A DNA stretch of 64,000 nt from Mesorhizobium sp. LMG 17147 (GTDB lineage Bacteria > Pseudomonadota > Alphaproteobacteria > Rhizobiales > Rhizobiaceae), in the NCBI RefSeq assembly GCF_024297145.1, contig NZ_JANCTC010000013.1:1-64000 (forward strand). The letters run 5' to 3'. The notes under the pieces are model-generated. The model worked only from the letters and a program-made list of their open reading frames with translations. It did not search any database and was not told where the DNA came from. The first letter of the stretch is position 1. Each line of letters starts with the position of its first letter. Positions 17,684 through 26,700 of this stretch are shown here, piece by piece. The position numbers were made by a program, and so were the translations under genes.

Positions 17684-18508
17684 TCATTTGGCAACCGGTT
17701 TATCCATCGCCTTTCCGAGCGCCAGCATGAGGCTTTCGATCACAAAGATCTTGCCGATCGTCGATGTTAGGGTGCCGCCGATCGGGTGGTCTTGAAGGCC
17801 GGAGGCCTGCAGGGTGAAGTCAGCCGCTTTCTCGAGCGGGCTGCGGGCGCGGTTGGTGATGGCGACGGTCAGTGCCCCCGCAGAACGGGCGCCCTTGAGG
17901 AACTGGACGGTGTCAACCGTGAGGCCGGAGATCGAAAGGCCGATCGCAACGCATCCGGGACTAAGCCCGCTGGCGACTTCGTGAGCCATGTTGGAATTCC
18001 TGAACGCAAAGGCCGTTAGCCCGACACGCAAAAGCCGATAGGCAAGCAGTTCTGCCGTTATACCGGACATTCCGGCGCCGTAGAGGTCGATCCGTCTGCT
18101 TGCCGCAAGCGCGGCGGCGACCTTCGCGAGAGTTTCGGAATCGGCATTGTTGTGTGCGATGCTGAGGTTTTGCGCCATGGTGTCGTGCAAGGATTGCAGA
18201 GCGCTATCCGCAGTTCCAGCAGCAGTAGGAGGCAGTCCCGGGCGGCCAATCTCGGCCGCTAATGCCAGCTTGAAGTCGCGGAAGCCGGAAAAGCCTATCT
18301 GCCGGCAAAGCCGCAATATGCTCGCTTCACCACTGGCCGCGAATTCACCTAGCTCCGCGACCGATTGGTGCAGCACCTTTTCCGGGTTTTCCAGAATGTA
18401 TTTGGCAATGCGAGCGAGCGCATTGGGCAATCCATCGATGTCGTCCTGCAGGCGAGCCAAGATGCTCTCGTGCGATGCCGCTTTCATTGCAGGTGAGTTG
18501 ACGCTCAT
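17684..18508 (-). CDS. RpiR/MurR-family transcriptional regulator
   Basis: The protein is about 274 residues from the ATG at 18508; a GTG five codons upstream is possible. The N-terminal helix-turn-helix contains SVAELGEFAASGEASILRLC and RQIGFSGFRDFKLALAAEIG. The SIS domain includes IDLYGAGMSGITAE and IGLSISGLTVDTVQFLKGAR, with AITNRARSPLEKAAD near the end. It lies directly upstream of the Ugp-like operon on the same strand (74-base gap) and is the natural candidate to control it by sensing a phosphosugar. An AT-rich stretch at 17636-17690 between the two genes could hold the operator. Confidence 0.9.
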   Translation of the reverse strand: MSVNSPAMKAASHESILARLQDDIDGLPNALARIAKYILENPEKVLHQSVAELGEFAASGEASILRLCRQIGFSGFRDFKLALAAEIGRPGLPPTAAGTADSALQSLHDTMAQNLSIAHNNADSETLAKVAAALAASRRIDLYGAGMSGITAELLAYRLLRVGLTAFAFRNSNMAHEVASGLSPGCVAIGLSISGLTVDTVQFLKGARSAGALTVAITNRARSPLEKAADFTLQASGLQDHPIGGTLTSTIGKIFVIESLMLALGKAMDKPVAK

Positions 18509-18657
18509 TTCCACAATCCTCACCCCTTATGAATGAAGGAAAGAGCAGCGAGATACCATAAATTATCGAACAATTTCTGGACAATCGACCGAGGGCGGCC
18601 CCAAGGTCGCGAGAACAATGCCTCGCTCGTGACCGTCCTGGCGTCGGTCCGCCAAGG

Positions 18658-20136
18658 TCAATAGTCCTCAATTCTCTCCGGGCCGGATCCACTTCTAAGC
18701 ATCATTGCGGAAAAGCTGCGGCCTAATAGGTCGTATTTCAACCCCCTGTGATGGTGGCTATCCCATAGGTCATAATGCTCATTGGGGTCCTCTTTATGAT
18801 CGAACAGCTCTCCTATTTCAACATCGTGATATACATTTAGTTTGTGACGTCCATCATAGTACATCGATGCGCGAGACCCTCGGCTGCCGCGGAACCTGAG
18901 GGAGTTGTGATACTCACTGACAACGTATGGCTTATGGCAATCCAGTGAAGTGTTCCCAAGCAGCATCTGGTCGAGTGACAGCCCCTGCATGGCCTTTGGG
19001 ACCTCAAGCTCCGATAACGAGAGCAATGTGGGCGCAATATCGACCAGCTCGACAAGTGCATTCGACACGGATCCTTGGGCTGGGCTGCCAGGCACGGAAA
19101 TCACAAGTGGGACATGCACCACACCCTCATAGAACCGGCAGCCTTTGTAGAGCAGGCCGTGGTCGCCCATCATATCACCATGATCGCTCATGAAGACGAT
19201 GATCGTGCGATCCAGCTGGCCGGTTTCCGTCAAAGTGTCTAGTATCCGGCCGACCAGATCGTCCACCTGTGCCACCTCGGCGTGATAGGCCGCTCTCATC
19301 TCCCAAATATTGAACTTCGTTGGTGGCGCTTCATGCGTAGGTCCTGCCAATTCGTCGTTGTGCGCCTCACCCGCGTCTGTTGCTGCGTGCCAAGGATCCA
19401 CCGCGAATTTCGCTTGCTGATCGACTCGTTCAAATTTCTTCTGGTGCTCGAGATCAATCGGCTTGAACGCAGGATCAGGCATATCATTTGGATTGAACCG
19501 GCTGAGGTAGTCTGGCGGGGGATTGAGGGGCGGATGAGGCGCGTCGATGTTAACGCCTAAATACCAACTACGATCAGAATGCATCTTGATGAAGCGCTCA
19601 GCCCGATCGCCTGCCCAACGCGCCTGCCGATATTCTGCGGCTGGTCCCGGACCATAGTGTTGGTCAAGATAGGGTTTGAAGTAGGCTTCGGGATTGATCC
19701 CTTTTGACCACATCCACGCATGATAGTCGTGGTTGCCTGACCACTCCGGAAATGGCTCAGGGCTCCAGTAGAACTCGGCAAATCCATCATCGGGGCGCTT
19801 TTCTATCATGCCACGTGTGGCAGACAGGTGCAGCTTTCCTATGTGCCCTGTATAGTATCCGGCGTTCGCCATCAGTTTTGGGAGCAAAACGAGATGCGAA
19901 GGAAATGTGCCGGCGCCGTTCTGATGCACTTGGTGTGCGATCGGATACAAGCCTGTCAGAAAGCTCGTTCGGCTCGGCGTGCAGATAGGGCTCTGACAAT
20001 ACGCACGGGCGAATGCCGTGCCCCTCGCCGCCAGGCGGTCAATATTGGGAGTCTGCGTGCCTTTGAACCCTAGGCACTGCAAGGTGTCCCAACGCTGCTG
20101 ATCGCTGCAAATCCAGACTATACTAAAGTTCCTCAA
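18658..20136 (-). CDS. Sulfatase (type I, formylglycine-dependent)
   Basis: This 492-residue protein has the alkaline-phosphatase-fold sulfatase layout. An N-terminal metal site WICSDQQRWD is followed by the C-x-P-S-R formylglycine motif in SPICTPSRTSFLTGLYP (Cys about residue 52), the GKLHL motif, and a second metal site in IIVFMSDHGDMMGDHG. It starts at TTG (position 20136) behind GGATGAGAG; no early in-frame ATG exists. There is no signal peptide, so it should act in the cytoplasm. Family members cleave choline-sulfate, glycan sulfates or phosphonate monoesters. It follows the binding-protein gene of the second importer, which suggests it desulfates the imported compound. It would need a formylglycine-generating enzyme, which is not in the window. 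Confidence 0.88.
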   Translation of the reverse strand: MRNFSIVWICSDQQRWDTLQCLGFKGTQTPNIDRLAARGTAFARAYCQSPICTPSRTSFLTGLYPIAHQVHQNGAGTFPSHLVLLPKLMANAGYYTGHIGKLHLSATRGMIEKRPDDGFAEFYWSPEPFPEWSGNHDYHAWMWSKGINPEAYFKPYLDQHYGPGPAAEYRQARWAGDRAERFIKMHSDRSWYLGVNIDAPHPPLNPPPDYLSRFNPNDMPDPAFKPIDLEHQKKFERVDQQAKFAVDPWHAATDAGEAHNDELAGPTHEAPPTKFNIWEMRAAYHAEVAQVDDLVGRILDTLTETGQLDRTIIVFMSDHGDMMGDHGLLYKGCRFYEGVVHVPLVISVPGSPAQGSVSNALVELVDIAPTLLSLSELEVPKAMQGLSLDQMLLGNTSLDCHKPYVVSEYHNSLRFRGSRGSRASMYYDGRHKLNVYHDVEIGELFDHKEDPNEHYDLWDSHHHRGLKYDLLGRSFSAMMLRSGSGPERIEDY

Positions 20137-20175
20137 CTCTCATCCCACGCGCTATGAAGGTTCAGTTCGCGCGCG

Positions 20176-20201
20176 CACCGGCGCGCAAAACCGCGCCGGT
20201 G
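20176..20201. terminator. Strong intercistronic hairpin
   Basis: A perfect 9-base inverted repeat (CACCGGCGC, loop of 8, GCGCCGGTG) lies between the binding-protein stop and the sulfatase start, with no T-run on the minus strand after it. Such hairpins after solute-binding-protein genes usually protect the upstream mRNA end or attenuate the downstream gene, so the binding protein can be made in excess. Confidence 0.6.
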
Positions 20202-20215
20202 GCGACGTGTAACGG

Positions 20216-21517
20216 CTATTTCAGGTATCCAGCGCGCTTCACGATTTCGACCGCATCACCTTGAGCATCGTCCAAGGCAGCCTCTGGGCTCTTGCTCCTG
20301 ACAACCGCTTCTTGCAGGGCACGGCCAAGGCGATCGCCGATCTCCTTGAATTCTGGAATGCGAGGATAATACCACTCGGGCGCCCCGCGAAGCGTTTCTG
20401 CATACGTTGCCGCAAACGATCCATGGCCATAATCATAGTCATGTTTCGCACGGATTTCCGGATCGTCCCACAGCGATGTCCTGGTGATGGCGACAAAGGT
20501 GCTGTCGAGCGAAATCCGCTTCATGAGATCTTTACTCGTCGCCCATTGAAGGAAGGCCGCTGCAGCTGCCTTGTTTTCTGATGCAGCTGGAATGACATAC
20601 GCCTGTCCCGCAAAGGGCGGGAACCTCCCACTTACGCCGCCAGGGGGCAAAGCAAACCCAAGCTTGCCGACGACCTTCGACAGCTTGGGATCGAGAATGC
20701 GACCTGCGGTGGGAGCGCCTTCGACAGTCATAGCAATGCGGCCCTGCTGCATCGCGATGACAACATCATCGAAGGTTGCTGAGATGCTCCCAGGCACAGT
20801 GAAATTGGTCATCACATCCGTGTACCATTTCAGCGCCTCCACCGCAGCGGGCGAATTTACCGTGGGCGTCAGATCCGCTGGTTCGTTCGCAAAATATTTA
20901 CCGCCAAAACCATAAAGAACCTGGCCCCAAAACCATATATTCTCGCCAGTATCCGGTTGACCCCGTAGCGCCGTGCACTGAATGTCTGCCTTTCTCAGCA
21001 GATCACAATCATTACGGAACTCTTCCCACGTTTGCGGTGGCTGTTTGATTCCGGCTTTCTCGAACAAGTCGGCACGATAATACAGGAGCTGTGTCGCCGC
21101 GAAATGCGGAAATGCCAGCTGTTTGCCGTCCTTATTGTAGAGGCGCAGCACGGGAGCGATGAAATCCTGTACGTCCGCACTCTTCATGTCTATGTAATTA
21201 TCGAGCGGCTCCAGGATATCGCCAGATGCGTATCGCCCGAACTCCTCGCTCCCTAAGTATACCACGTCGTAACTATCTGAACGCGTTAGGAGCTCGACCG
21301 ACACTTTTTGAACGGTCGGCGCATAACCGAAGAGATCAAACTGCACTTCAGCGCCAGTCTTCTCTGTGAATTCGTGCGCGAATTTTTTGAGCTCCAAATC
21401 GTATGCCGAGTTTGTCGATAGGACCTTTATTTTCACGCCGTCATAGCGCTGCTGAGCCGACGCTCCGCCGCCGACGGCAACACCTAATGCAACAGCAAGA
21501 ATTCCAAGACATCTCAT
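20216..21517 (-). CDS. Extracellular solute-binding protein, sugar ABC importer
   Basis: This 433-residue protein starts at an ATG behind AAGGAGAAAAG. Its Sec signal peptide (CLGILAVALGVAVGGGASA, cut before QQ) is followed by a family 1 binding protein: IKVLSTNSAYDLELKKFA, FTEKTGAEVQFDLFGY, SDSYDVVYLGSEEFGRY, and IAMTVEGAPTAGRI in the C-lobe. It would capture a carbohydrate in the periplasm for the two permeases transcribed just before it. The sulfatase, SIS protein and GlcNAc-kinase-like protein nearby point to a sulfated or aminated sugar, but the ligand cannot be read from the sequence. Confidence 0.88.
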   Translation of the reverse strand: MRCLGILAVALGVAVGGGASAQQRYDGVKIKVLSTNSAYDLELKKFAHEFTEKTGAEVQFDLFGYAPTVQKVSVELLTRSDSYDVVYLGSEEFGRYASGDILEPLDNYIDMKSADVQDFIAPVLRLYNKDGKQLAFPHFAATQLLYYRADLFEKAGIKQPPQTWEEFRNDCDLLRKADIQCTALRGQPDTGENIWFWGQVLYGFGGKYFANEPADLTPTVNSPAAVEALKWYTDVMTNFTVPGSISATFDDVVIAMQQGRIAMTVEGAPTAGRILDPKLSKVVGKLGFALPPGGVSGRFPPFAGQAYVIPAASENKAAAAAFLQWATSKDLMKRISLDSTFVAITRTSLWDDPEIRAKHDYDYGHGSFAATYAETLRGAPEWYYPRIPEFKEIGDRLGRALQEAVVRSKSPEAALDDAQGDAVEIVKRAGYLK

Positions 21518-21541
21518 TGCTTTTCTCCTTGAGCTAGCGTT

Positions 21542-22366
21542 TCACCCTTTCACGGAACCGGTCGTTGTTGGGCCGGCGACGTATTTTTTTACGAACGGCA
21601 CGAACACCACGATCGGGACCAGCATAAGCACGCATGCGGCTGCCGCCTTGCCCCAATCGGTCCCCTCAAATGGGATGAAATTCAGTATTGCGACGGCGGC
21701 AGTTTTCGCGTCATCGCGTGTCAGTGTCAGCGCGAAAAGAAACTCATTCCACGAACCAATAAATATCAGTATTGCTGTTGCCATGATACCAGATTTGGCG
21801 ATGGGTATCGAGATGAGCGTCATCGTCTGCAGCGTTGACGCGCCGTCTATCATCGCGGCTTCTTCAATTTCACGCGGCACTTGGTCAAAAAACGCCGACA
21901 AATACCATATCGCAAGCGGAACCGCGAACATTGTGTTGACGATGATCAGCGCAATCTTCGTGTCGACGAGGTGTACTTGGCGAAAAAAGAGAAAGTAGGG
22001 GATGATGTAGATCATCGCTGGCGCCGCCCGGAGTGCCAACACCAGCGTCAATAGCCTTCGCATCGCAGTTTTCCGCAAATGAGAGATGCCAAAGGCTGCC
22101 GGGATCGAAAGCGCCATGGTCAATATGATGGTGCTGCATGAGACCACAATTGAATTGATGAGCGCGGAAGAGAAGTCCTTGTCAGCGATTATCGCGGTAT
22201 AGTGCTGAGCGGATGGCTCCCCCACGATCACGGGCGGCCATTGAAACATCTCGGTCGGCTGCTTGAGAGATGTCGATAGGGTCCACAATATCGGCGAGAA
22301 CAGGAATAGCGCAAAGGCAGCGGAGACAAGGTATCCGTAGATGCGACGTCCGAGGTCCCGACGCAT
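21542..22366 (-). CDS. Sugar ABC transporter permease (MalG-like)
   Basis: The product is 274 residues from ATG 22366, which follows GGAGGTGA at ideal spacing; an upstream TTG in the frame overlaps the previous gene and is unlikely. Hydrophobic segments include GYLVSAAFALFLFSPILWTL and the EAA loop REIEEAAMIDGASTLQTMTL. The lead-in STSLKQPTEMFQWPP is typical of MalG-type subunits. It forms the membrane channel with the MalF-like protein at 22371-23249. Confidence 0.9.
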   Translation of the reverse strand: MRRDLGRRIYGYLVSAAFALFLFSPILWTLSTSLKQPTEMFQWPPVIVGEPSAQHYTAIIADKDFSSALINSIVVSCSTIILTMALSIPAAFGISHLRKTAMRRLLTLVLALRAAPAMIYIIPYFLFFRQVHLVDTKIALIIVNTMFAVPLAIWYLSAFFDQVPREIEEAAMIDGASTLQTMTLISIPIAKSGIMATAILIFIGSWNEFLFALTLTRDDAKTAAVAILNFIPFEGTDWGKAAAACVLMLVPIVVFVPFVKKYVAGPTTTGSVKG

Positions 22367-22370
22367 GGGC

Positions 22371-23249
22371 TCACCTCCCAACGCGAGTGGCCGAGATTTG
22401 GCGAATAGACCAAAAACACACGCCGACGATCGTTGTTGTGAATGCCACGAGAATTGCGGCGGAATAATCTAGATCGAGATATGTAAATGCGGTCAGAAAA
22501 GCGTAGAAGTTTAGGGGTTCAGTCGCCCCAGCCGGCCCGCCACCTGTCAACACGAAGATCACGGGGAAAATCCCAAGGACCTCTAAAGCTTGAAACACGG
22601 CGACGGCTCCCATCGCAGGTATGACAAGCGGTATGGAAATATGCCATTGCGCCTGGGCCCAACTTGCTCCGTCGAGGTTTGCCGCCTCATAAATCTCGTC
22701 TGGGATCGAGTCCAAAGACGAGAGAAGCAGCAAAGCAACGATGGGAACGCCAAACCAAATCGATACGATGATCACCGAGATCAGCGCTGACGTTTTGCTT
22801 CCAAGTAAGTCAGCTTCGAAATTGTGACCGAACAAGCTTGCGAGATAAGACAAGCCGCCGACACCAGGAATGAGGAACAGCTTCCACACAATTCCGCCTA
22901 CCGCTGGCGGAACTACGGACGGAAGCAGGAAAGCTGCTCGCATCCACCGTGTGCCAACGAGCTTTTCCTTAAGCGCTATTGCCAACGCTAATCCACACAG
23001 TAATTGGAGGACGACGGGGACGACGACCAAAATGAACGTAACCAGCGCGGCGTTGATGAACCGACCGTCGGACAAGAACCGCGCGTAGTTGTAAAGCCCG
23101 ATAAAGCGCGTCTTTTCCGGGAAGGCTATGTTGAAGTCCCCGAACGAGAGGGCAACGACAGCTGCAATCGGGACGAGCGTCGCGAGACATAGGAACCCGA
23201 TCGCGGGTGTAATGAGCGCCGAAGACACTTTAGGCCGGGAAGATGCCAT
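22371..23249 (-). CDS. Sugar ABC transporter permease (MalF-like)
   Basis: The 292-residue protein has six predicted helices. It begins with a hydrophobic ITPAIGFLCLATLVPIAAVV and carries the EAA motif DEIYEAANLDGASWAQAQWH in the last third. Its stop lies 5 bases before the next permease's ATG. It is the first gene of the permease-permease-binding-protein-sulfatase run. No ATP-binding subunit is encoded in this run, so the importer needs a shared ATPase, the nearest being the one at 16461-17609. Confidence 0.9.
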   Translation of the reverse strand: MASSRPKVSSALITPAIGFLCLATLVPIAAVVALSFGDFNIAFPEKTRFIGLYNYARFLSDGRFINAALVTFILVVVPVVLQLLCGLALAIALKEKLVGTRWMRAAFLLPSVVPPAVGGIVWKLFLIPGVGGLSYLASLFGHNFEADLLGSKTSALISVIIVSIWFGVPIVALLLLSSLDSIPDEIYEAANLDGASWAQAQWHISIPLVIPAMGAVAVFQALEVLGIFPVIFVLTGGGPAGATEPLNFYAFLTAFTYLDLDYSAAILVAFTTTIVGVCFWSIRQISATRVGR

Positions 23250-23627
23250 CGTCCGTTAGTCCTGGAGTTATTTATTCTCGCCCTGAATGGGTCCCCAAGC
23301 TGCTGTCAGCAATGCTAAAGCGAGCTTCAGTAAGCAGAGGGCGTCACGATGCAGTGTTCCCCGTGGTGAGCTATTCGCGGCCGTCGACGTGATGAAGTGC
23401 CGAGACAATTCCACGGTGTATAGTTTTATTGTAGGGTTACCTTTCCAAGTTTCATACGCCTTTGGAAACAGAATGCTGCGTAGCATGGAAATCGGCAGGC
23501 GAAGCACGACGCATTCTTGCCCGTCAACGGCCTCGAGACAGCGGGATCACTGCCACTGGCTCGCCATTGCTGTCTTGATCAGGGCCAAGAAGGATGCCCG
23601 GAACGTGTCATCTCGTGACGCGCGTGC
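23250..23627. other. Spacer between the SIS gene and the ABC permeases
   Basis: About 380 bases separate the SIS-domain gene from the permease run, both on the minus strand. Open frames here are short and unlike known proteins. A separate promoter for the importer genes could sit in this interval, but I cannot point to clear -35 and -10 boxes. Confidence 0.35.
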
Positions 23628-24641
23628 TCAGACCCGGGGCTCCGATTCATTCACGGTCACCTTTGTGTCATTTTGGCTATAACGAAATTGGGCATCAGTA
23701 AGTCCGGCCGCGTCGGACAGTTCTGCGGCTAGCAGCTGAGCGGGCAGGATGTCCACGATTGATCGTCCCACACGGTTCTGCAAAGATGGCACCTTCACAA
23801 CTGCTAGGTTTTTGGCGTCCTGAGGCGACTCGCTTGCGGTTACCAGAAGAACTGCACAGCCGATTTCAGCCAATTCCTGCGCCAATCGCACTTCGCGGCC
23901 GTCACCAAATATCAAAATCCCGGTTGCCTGATCCATCGATTCCATCGGGCCGTGCAAGTAGTGCAGCGTGTCTGCGACGCCGGTGGGCACCCTCGCAGCC
24001 TCGCGAATGAGCAAACAAGCCTCGCCCGCCGTACCCAAAGCCGATATCGCGCCAACGCAATCGATCGCCCGCTGGTCATGAAACATTTCTCCAATGCGTG
24101 CCATCTTTTTCGCAGAGGTTTCCAAGACGTCGCTTGCTATCAGAGGAATGTCGTTCCAATTGAAGCTGTCTTCACCGCAGAGCGCATCTATCAGCAGCCC
24201 GCCTGCCAGCAGCGAGCCTGTGTAGCCGGTGCTCGACGGCAGTGAATCCGGACCGGACTCGAAGCGAAGTGCTGCCGAAGCGGTGCGTGACAGCGGGTCG
24301 TTGCCTCCGCTTGTAATCGCGAGGGATGGTAACGTGCTGTGGATGGTGAGTGCAGCGATTGGCTCGATGCTTCTTCCTCCGACAGAAAAGACTATGATCG
24401 CGTCGCCAGGGTCCCCCGGCTCCATGAGATCGACTGCGCGCCAAGTATTTGCTCGTCTGCCGCGGCGTTGCAGCTCACCGGCCACTACCCCCGCTGCCTC
24501 GTAACTCGCGCCTATTCCTGTAACGACGACAGTCCCCTTTTCAAATGGCGCGAGATCAAGGTCGCGAAGCTGCGTTCCGACCACTTCCAAGGTATGGCGA
24601 AACTGATTGGGTTGACGGGCGATCGTTGACCTGTAAATCAT
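23628..24641 (-). CDS. SIS-domain protein (AgaS/GlmS isomerase-domain-like)
   Basis: The product is about 337 residues from the ATG at 24641, which overlaps the kinase stop (ATGA). It has two tandem SIS domains like the isomerase half of glucosamine-6-phosphate synthase and AgaS. Domain one holds VVVTGIGASYEAAGVVAGEL and VFSVGGRSIEPIAAL; domain two holds GEACLLIREAARVPTGVAD, with LHGPMESMD matching the LKHGP.E motif of these enzymes. Such proteins deaminate or isomerise amino-sugar 6-phosphates. Coupled to a GlcNAc-kinase-like gene, it would convert the phosphorylated amino sugar to a glycolytic intermediate. The substrate is inferred. Confidence 0.82.
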   Translation of the reverse strand: MIYRSTIARQPNQFRHTLEVVGTQLRDLDLAPFEKGTVVVTGIGASYEAAGVVAGELQRRGRRANTWRAVDLMEPGDPGDAIIVFSVGGRSIEPIAALTIHSTLPSLAITSGGNDPLSRTASAALRFESGPDSLPSSTGYTGSLLAGGLLIDALCGEDSFNWNDIPLIASDVLETSAKKMARIGEMFHDQRAIDCVGAISALGTAGEACLLIREAARVPTGVADTLHYLHGPMESMDQATGILIFGDGREVRLAQELAEIGCAVLLVTASESPQDAKNLAVVKVPSLQNRVGRSIVDILPAQLLAAELSDAAGLTDAQFRYSQNDTKVTVNESEPRV

Positions 24642-25582
24642 TGGATATCCATATGTTGAGAGACAATTGAGGTCTCTGGGCCATCCCCGGCACTGCAAAG
24701 TTGCCGCGCCAAGACGCAGGCGCCTAAGACCGGCGGCTTGTCGAGGAAGGTGACCGCCACTGTCGCCCCGAAACGATCGGAAATTTGATGGGAGAACGCA
24801 TTGGCTAAAAGTGGCTGGGCGAGGATGACCCCTCCGCCTACCACCACGTCTTTGTCGGACACGCCCGCCAACTTCAGGTGGTGAACTAATTGGGTCAGGG
24901 CCGCTGCGCCCTCGTCAATAACGCGCTTAGCCAACGACGAGCCTTCATTGGCTGCGTAGAAGATAACGGGTGCGTGTCGCCCCAGAGCCGAGGCACCGCC
25001 TTGCTTCGCGATAGCGGTGCCGATGTTCGTGGGGCTATTCAGTCCAAATGCCTCACAAAGCGCTTCGACAAGCGGCTCTGACCTTGCCCCTCCGAGGTCA
25101 ATGTGCCGTCGCACTGCTCGACCAGCCTCACGTACTAAACCGGGAGCGCTCCCTTCGTCTCCGATTGCCCAGCCCCAACCGCCTGCGACATGCATCCTGC
25201 CTTTCTGGTCCCGAGCAACGGCGATTGAGCCAGTTCCCGCGACGACACCAATTCCGCTGGAAAGCCCCATGGCTAGGGGAAATAGCTCTGCATCGTTGAC
25301 GACCCTCAACGGGCAGGCAAAATGATTGGAAAGGGGTTTTTGCAGGATGGCACACTCGGCCTCATCATCACATCCATGAGAGCCAATCGCGATGCCGTTG
25401 GGAGTGGCGCCATCCGCAAATCCGCTGATTAGCGCGATTAGTCCAGGAATATCGTGGTCATAGGCTCCACAACGCCATTCACTGGTCCTCACCACCAAGT
25501 CGCGGCCCATGCCCTGTTCCAGGCAGCTTCTCAAATGCGTTTTGGTGCCTCCGATGTCGACACCAATCGATATAGAACCCAT
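24638..25582 (-). CDS. BadF/N-acetylglucosamine-kinase-type sugar kinase
   Basis: This 314-residue ASKHA-fold kinase has the phosphate-1 motif ISIGVDIGGTKTHLR at the N-terminus, the catalytic Asp region in RVVNDAELFPLAMGL, phosphate-2 GVVAGTGSIAVARD, and the adenosine-binding VVVGGGVILAQPLL. GGWGWAIGDEGSAPGLVREA is the classic mark of the BadF/BcrA-type GlcNAc kinases (GW.LGDEGSG...G..A). It is the first gene of the minus-strand amino-sugar operon and overlaps the SIS gene. The RpiR regulator at 25873 is divergently transcribed and likely controls it. Confidence 0.85.
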   Translation of the reverse strand: MGSISIGVDIGGTKTHLRSCLEQGMGRDLVVRTSEWRCGAYDHDIPGLIALISGFADGATPNGIAIGSHGCDDEAECAILQKPLSNHFACPLRVVNDAELFPLAMGLSSGIGVVAGTGSIAVARDQKGRMHVAGGWGWAIGDEGSAPGLVREAGRAVRRHIDLGGARSEPLVEALCEAFGLNSPTNIGTAIAKQGGASALGRHAPVIFYAANEGSSLAKRVIDEGAAALTQLVHHLKLAGVSDKDVVVGGGVILAQPLLANAFSHQISDRFGATVAVTFLDKPPVLGACVLARQLCSAGDGPETSIVSQHMDIQ

Positions 25583-25872
25583 CTCGTCATCTCTGTTCGC
25601 ATTCGCGCCCAGCGGCCGCGGTCCCAGTCTCTCGCTGAAGGAATATCACTTTTTTTTCGTCTGCGAAAGATGGTTTTTTTCATCATTGGCAACTCTCTCC
25701 CCGCGCGGCGATGATGGTCAAATGCCGTGCAAAAAGGCTGGCAGGCGGCTGGGCGCTCTAACGAAAACAATGTTCACGGCTTGGCAATCTGCTGAAAACT
25801 TCCTATTGCTTTCACTGCCCGTGTCAATCAAGCCTAGGGAGCTGGAGCTCGGCGACATCAAGGGAATCGTAA

Positions 25873-26700
25873 ATGCAGGAAAAGATCTTGGCGCGCTTGC
25901 GTTCGTCTCAGCCCAGCCTCAGTCCGGCGCTCCTTCGCATCAGTGAGTACGTCCTTAACGATCCCGCGAAGGTCGTGAACCAAACTATCACGGAGGTTGC
26001 TGACGGATCCGGATCGAGCGAAGCGAGCGTCTTGAGGTTCTGTAGAGACATCAAATTTTCGAGCTTCCAGCGTTTCAAACTGGCATTGGGGATCGAACTC
26101 TCCACTCACCAGACAATCAGACACGCCAGCCCGTCTGGTGACGTCATCGACGACACGCTGTCGACGGCCATCACCGCGCTCAAGCAGACAAAAGACCTGT
26201 TGAACCACGCCGCTCTCGAATTGGCGGCAAAACAGATCATACGAGCAAAAAGCATAGATCTGTACGGGTTCGGCGGCTCTGCGAATGTGGCCCGATACGC
26301 GCATTACTTGTTTGTTCGATTCGGACTGGTGTCGCGCGTGCTGGACGACCCACATCTCGCCGTCATGAGTGCAGTGAATCTCGGGCCGAAGCAAGTCGCA
26401 CTGGCAATTTCGGAATCTGGCTCGAGCAAGGATACAATCAACTCACTTATGGCGGCCAAGGCGGCTGGCGCATTTACCATCGCAATCACCTGTCATATAC
26501 GCAGTCCGATCGCTGCCAACGCGGACGCTGTACTGGGAGCATCCTCAACAGACACGCCCATCACGCGAGGAGCATTCTCCAGGGTCGCTGGACAATATTT
26601 GATCATCGACATCCTCGCCAACATGATCGCTAAAGATGGCAGCAAGTTCCAGGCGGCTATGCAGCGAACCGCAGAAGCCACCATAGATAAAAGCTTTTAG
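25873..26700 (+). CDS. RpiR/MurR-family transcriptional regulator
   Basis: The 275-residue protein has an N-terminal helix-turn-helix with SSEASVLRFCRDIKFSSFQR and FKLALGIEL, and an SIS domain containing IDLYGFGGSANVARYA and LAISESGSSKDTINSL. It is divergent from the GlcNAc-kinase-like gene (290-base shared upstream region), the usual position for a local regulator, and so probably controls the amino-sugar operon. Its stop overlaps the convergent FAD-oxidase gene by four bases. An AT-rich run at 25640-25690 in the shared region may hold promoters. Confidence 0.9.
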   Translation: MQEKILARLRSSQPSLSPALLRISEYVLNDPAKVVNQTITEVADGSGSSEASVLRFCRDIKFSSFQRFKLALGIELSTHQTIRHASPSGDVIDDTLSTAITALKQTKDLLNHAALELAAKQIIRAKSIDLYGFGGSANVARYAHYLFVRFGLVSRVLDDPHLAVMSAVNLGPKQVALAISESGSSKDTINSLMAAKAAGAFTIAITCHIRSPIAANADAVLGASSTDTPITRGAFSRVAGQYLIIDILANMIAKDGSKFQAAMQRTAEATIDKSF

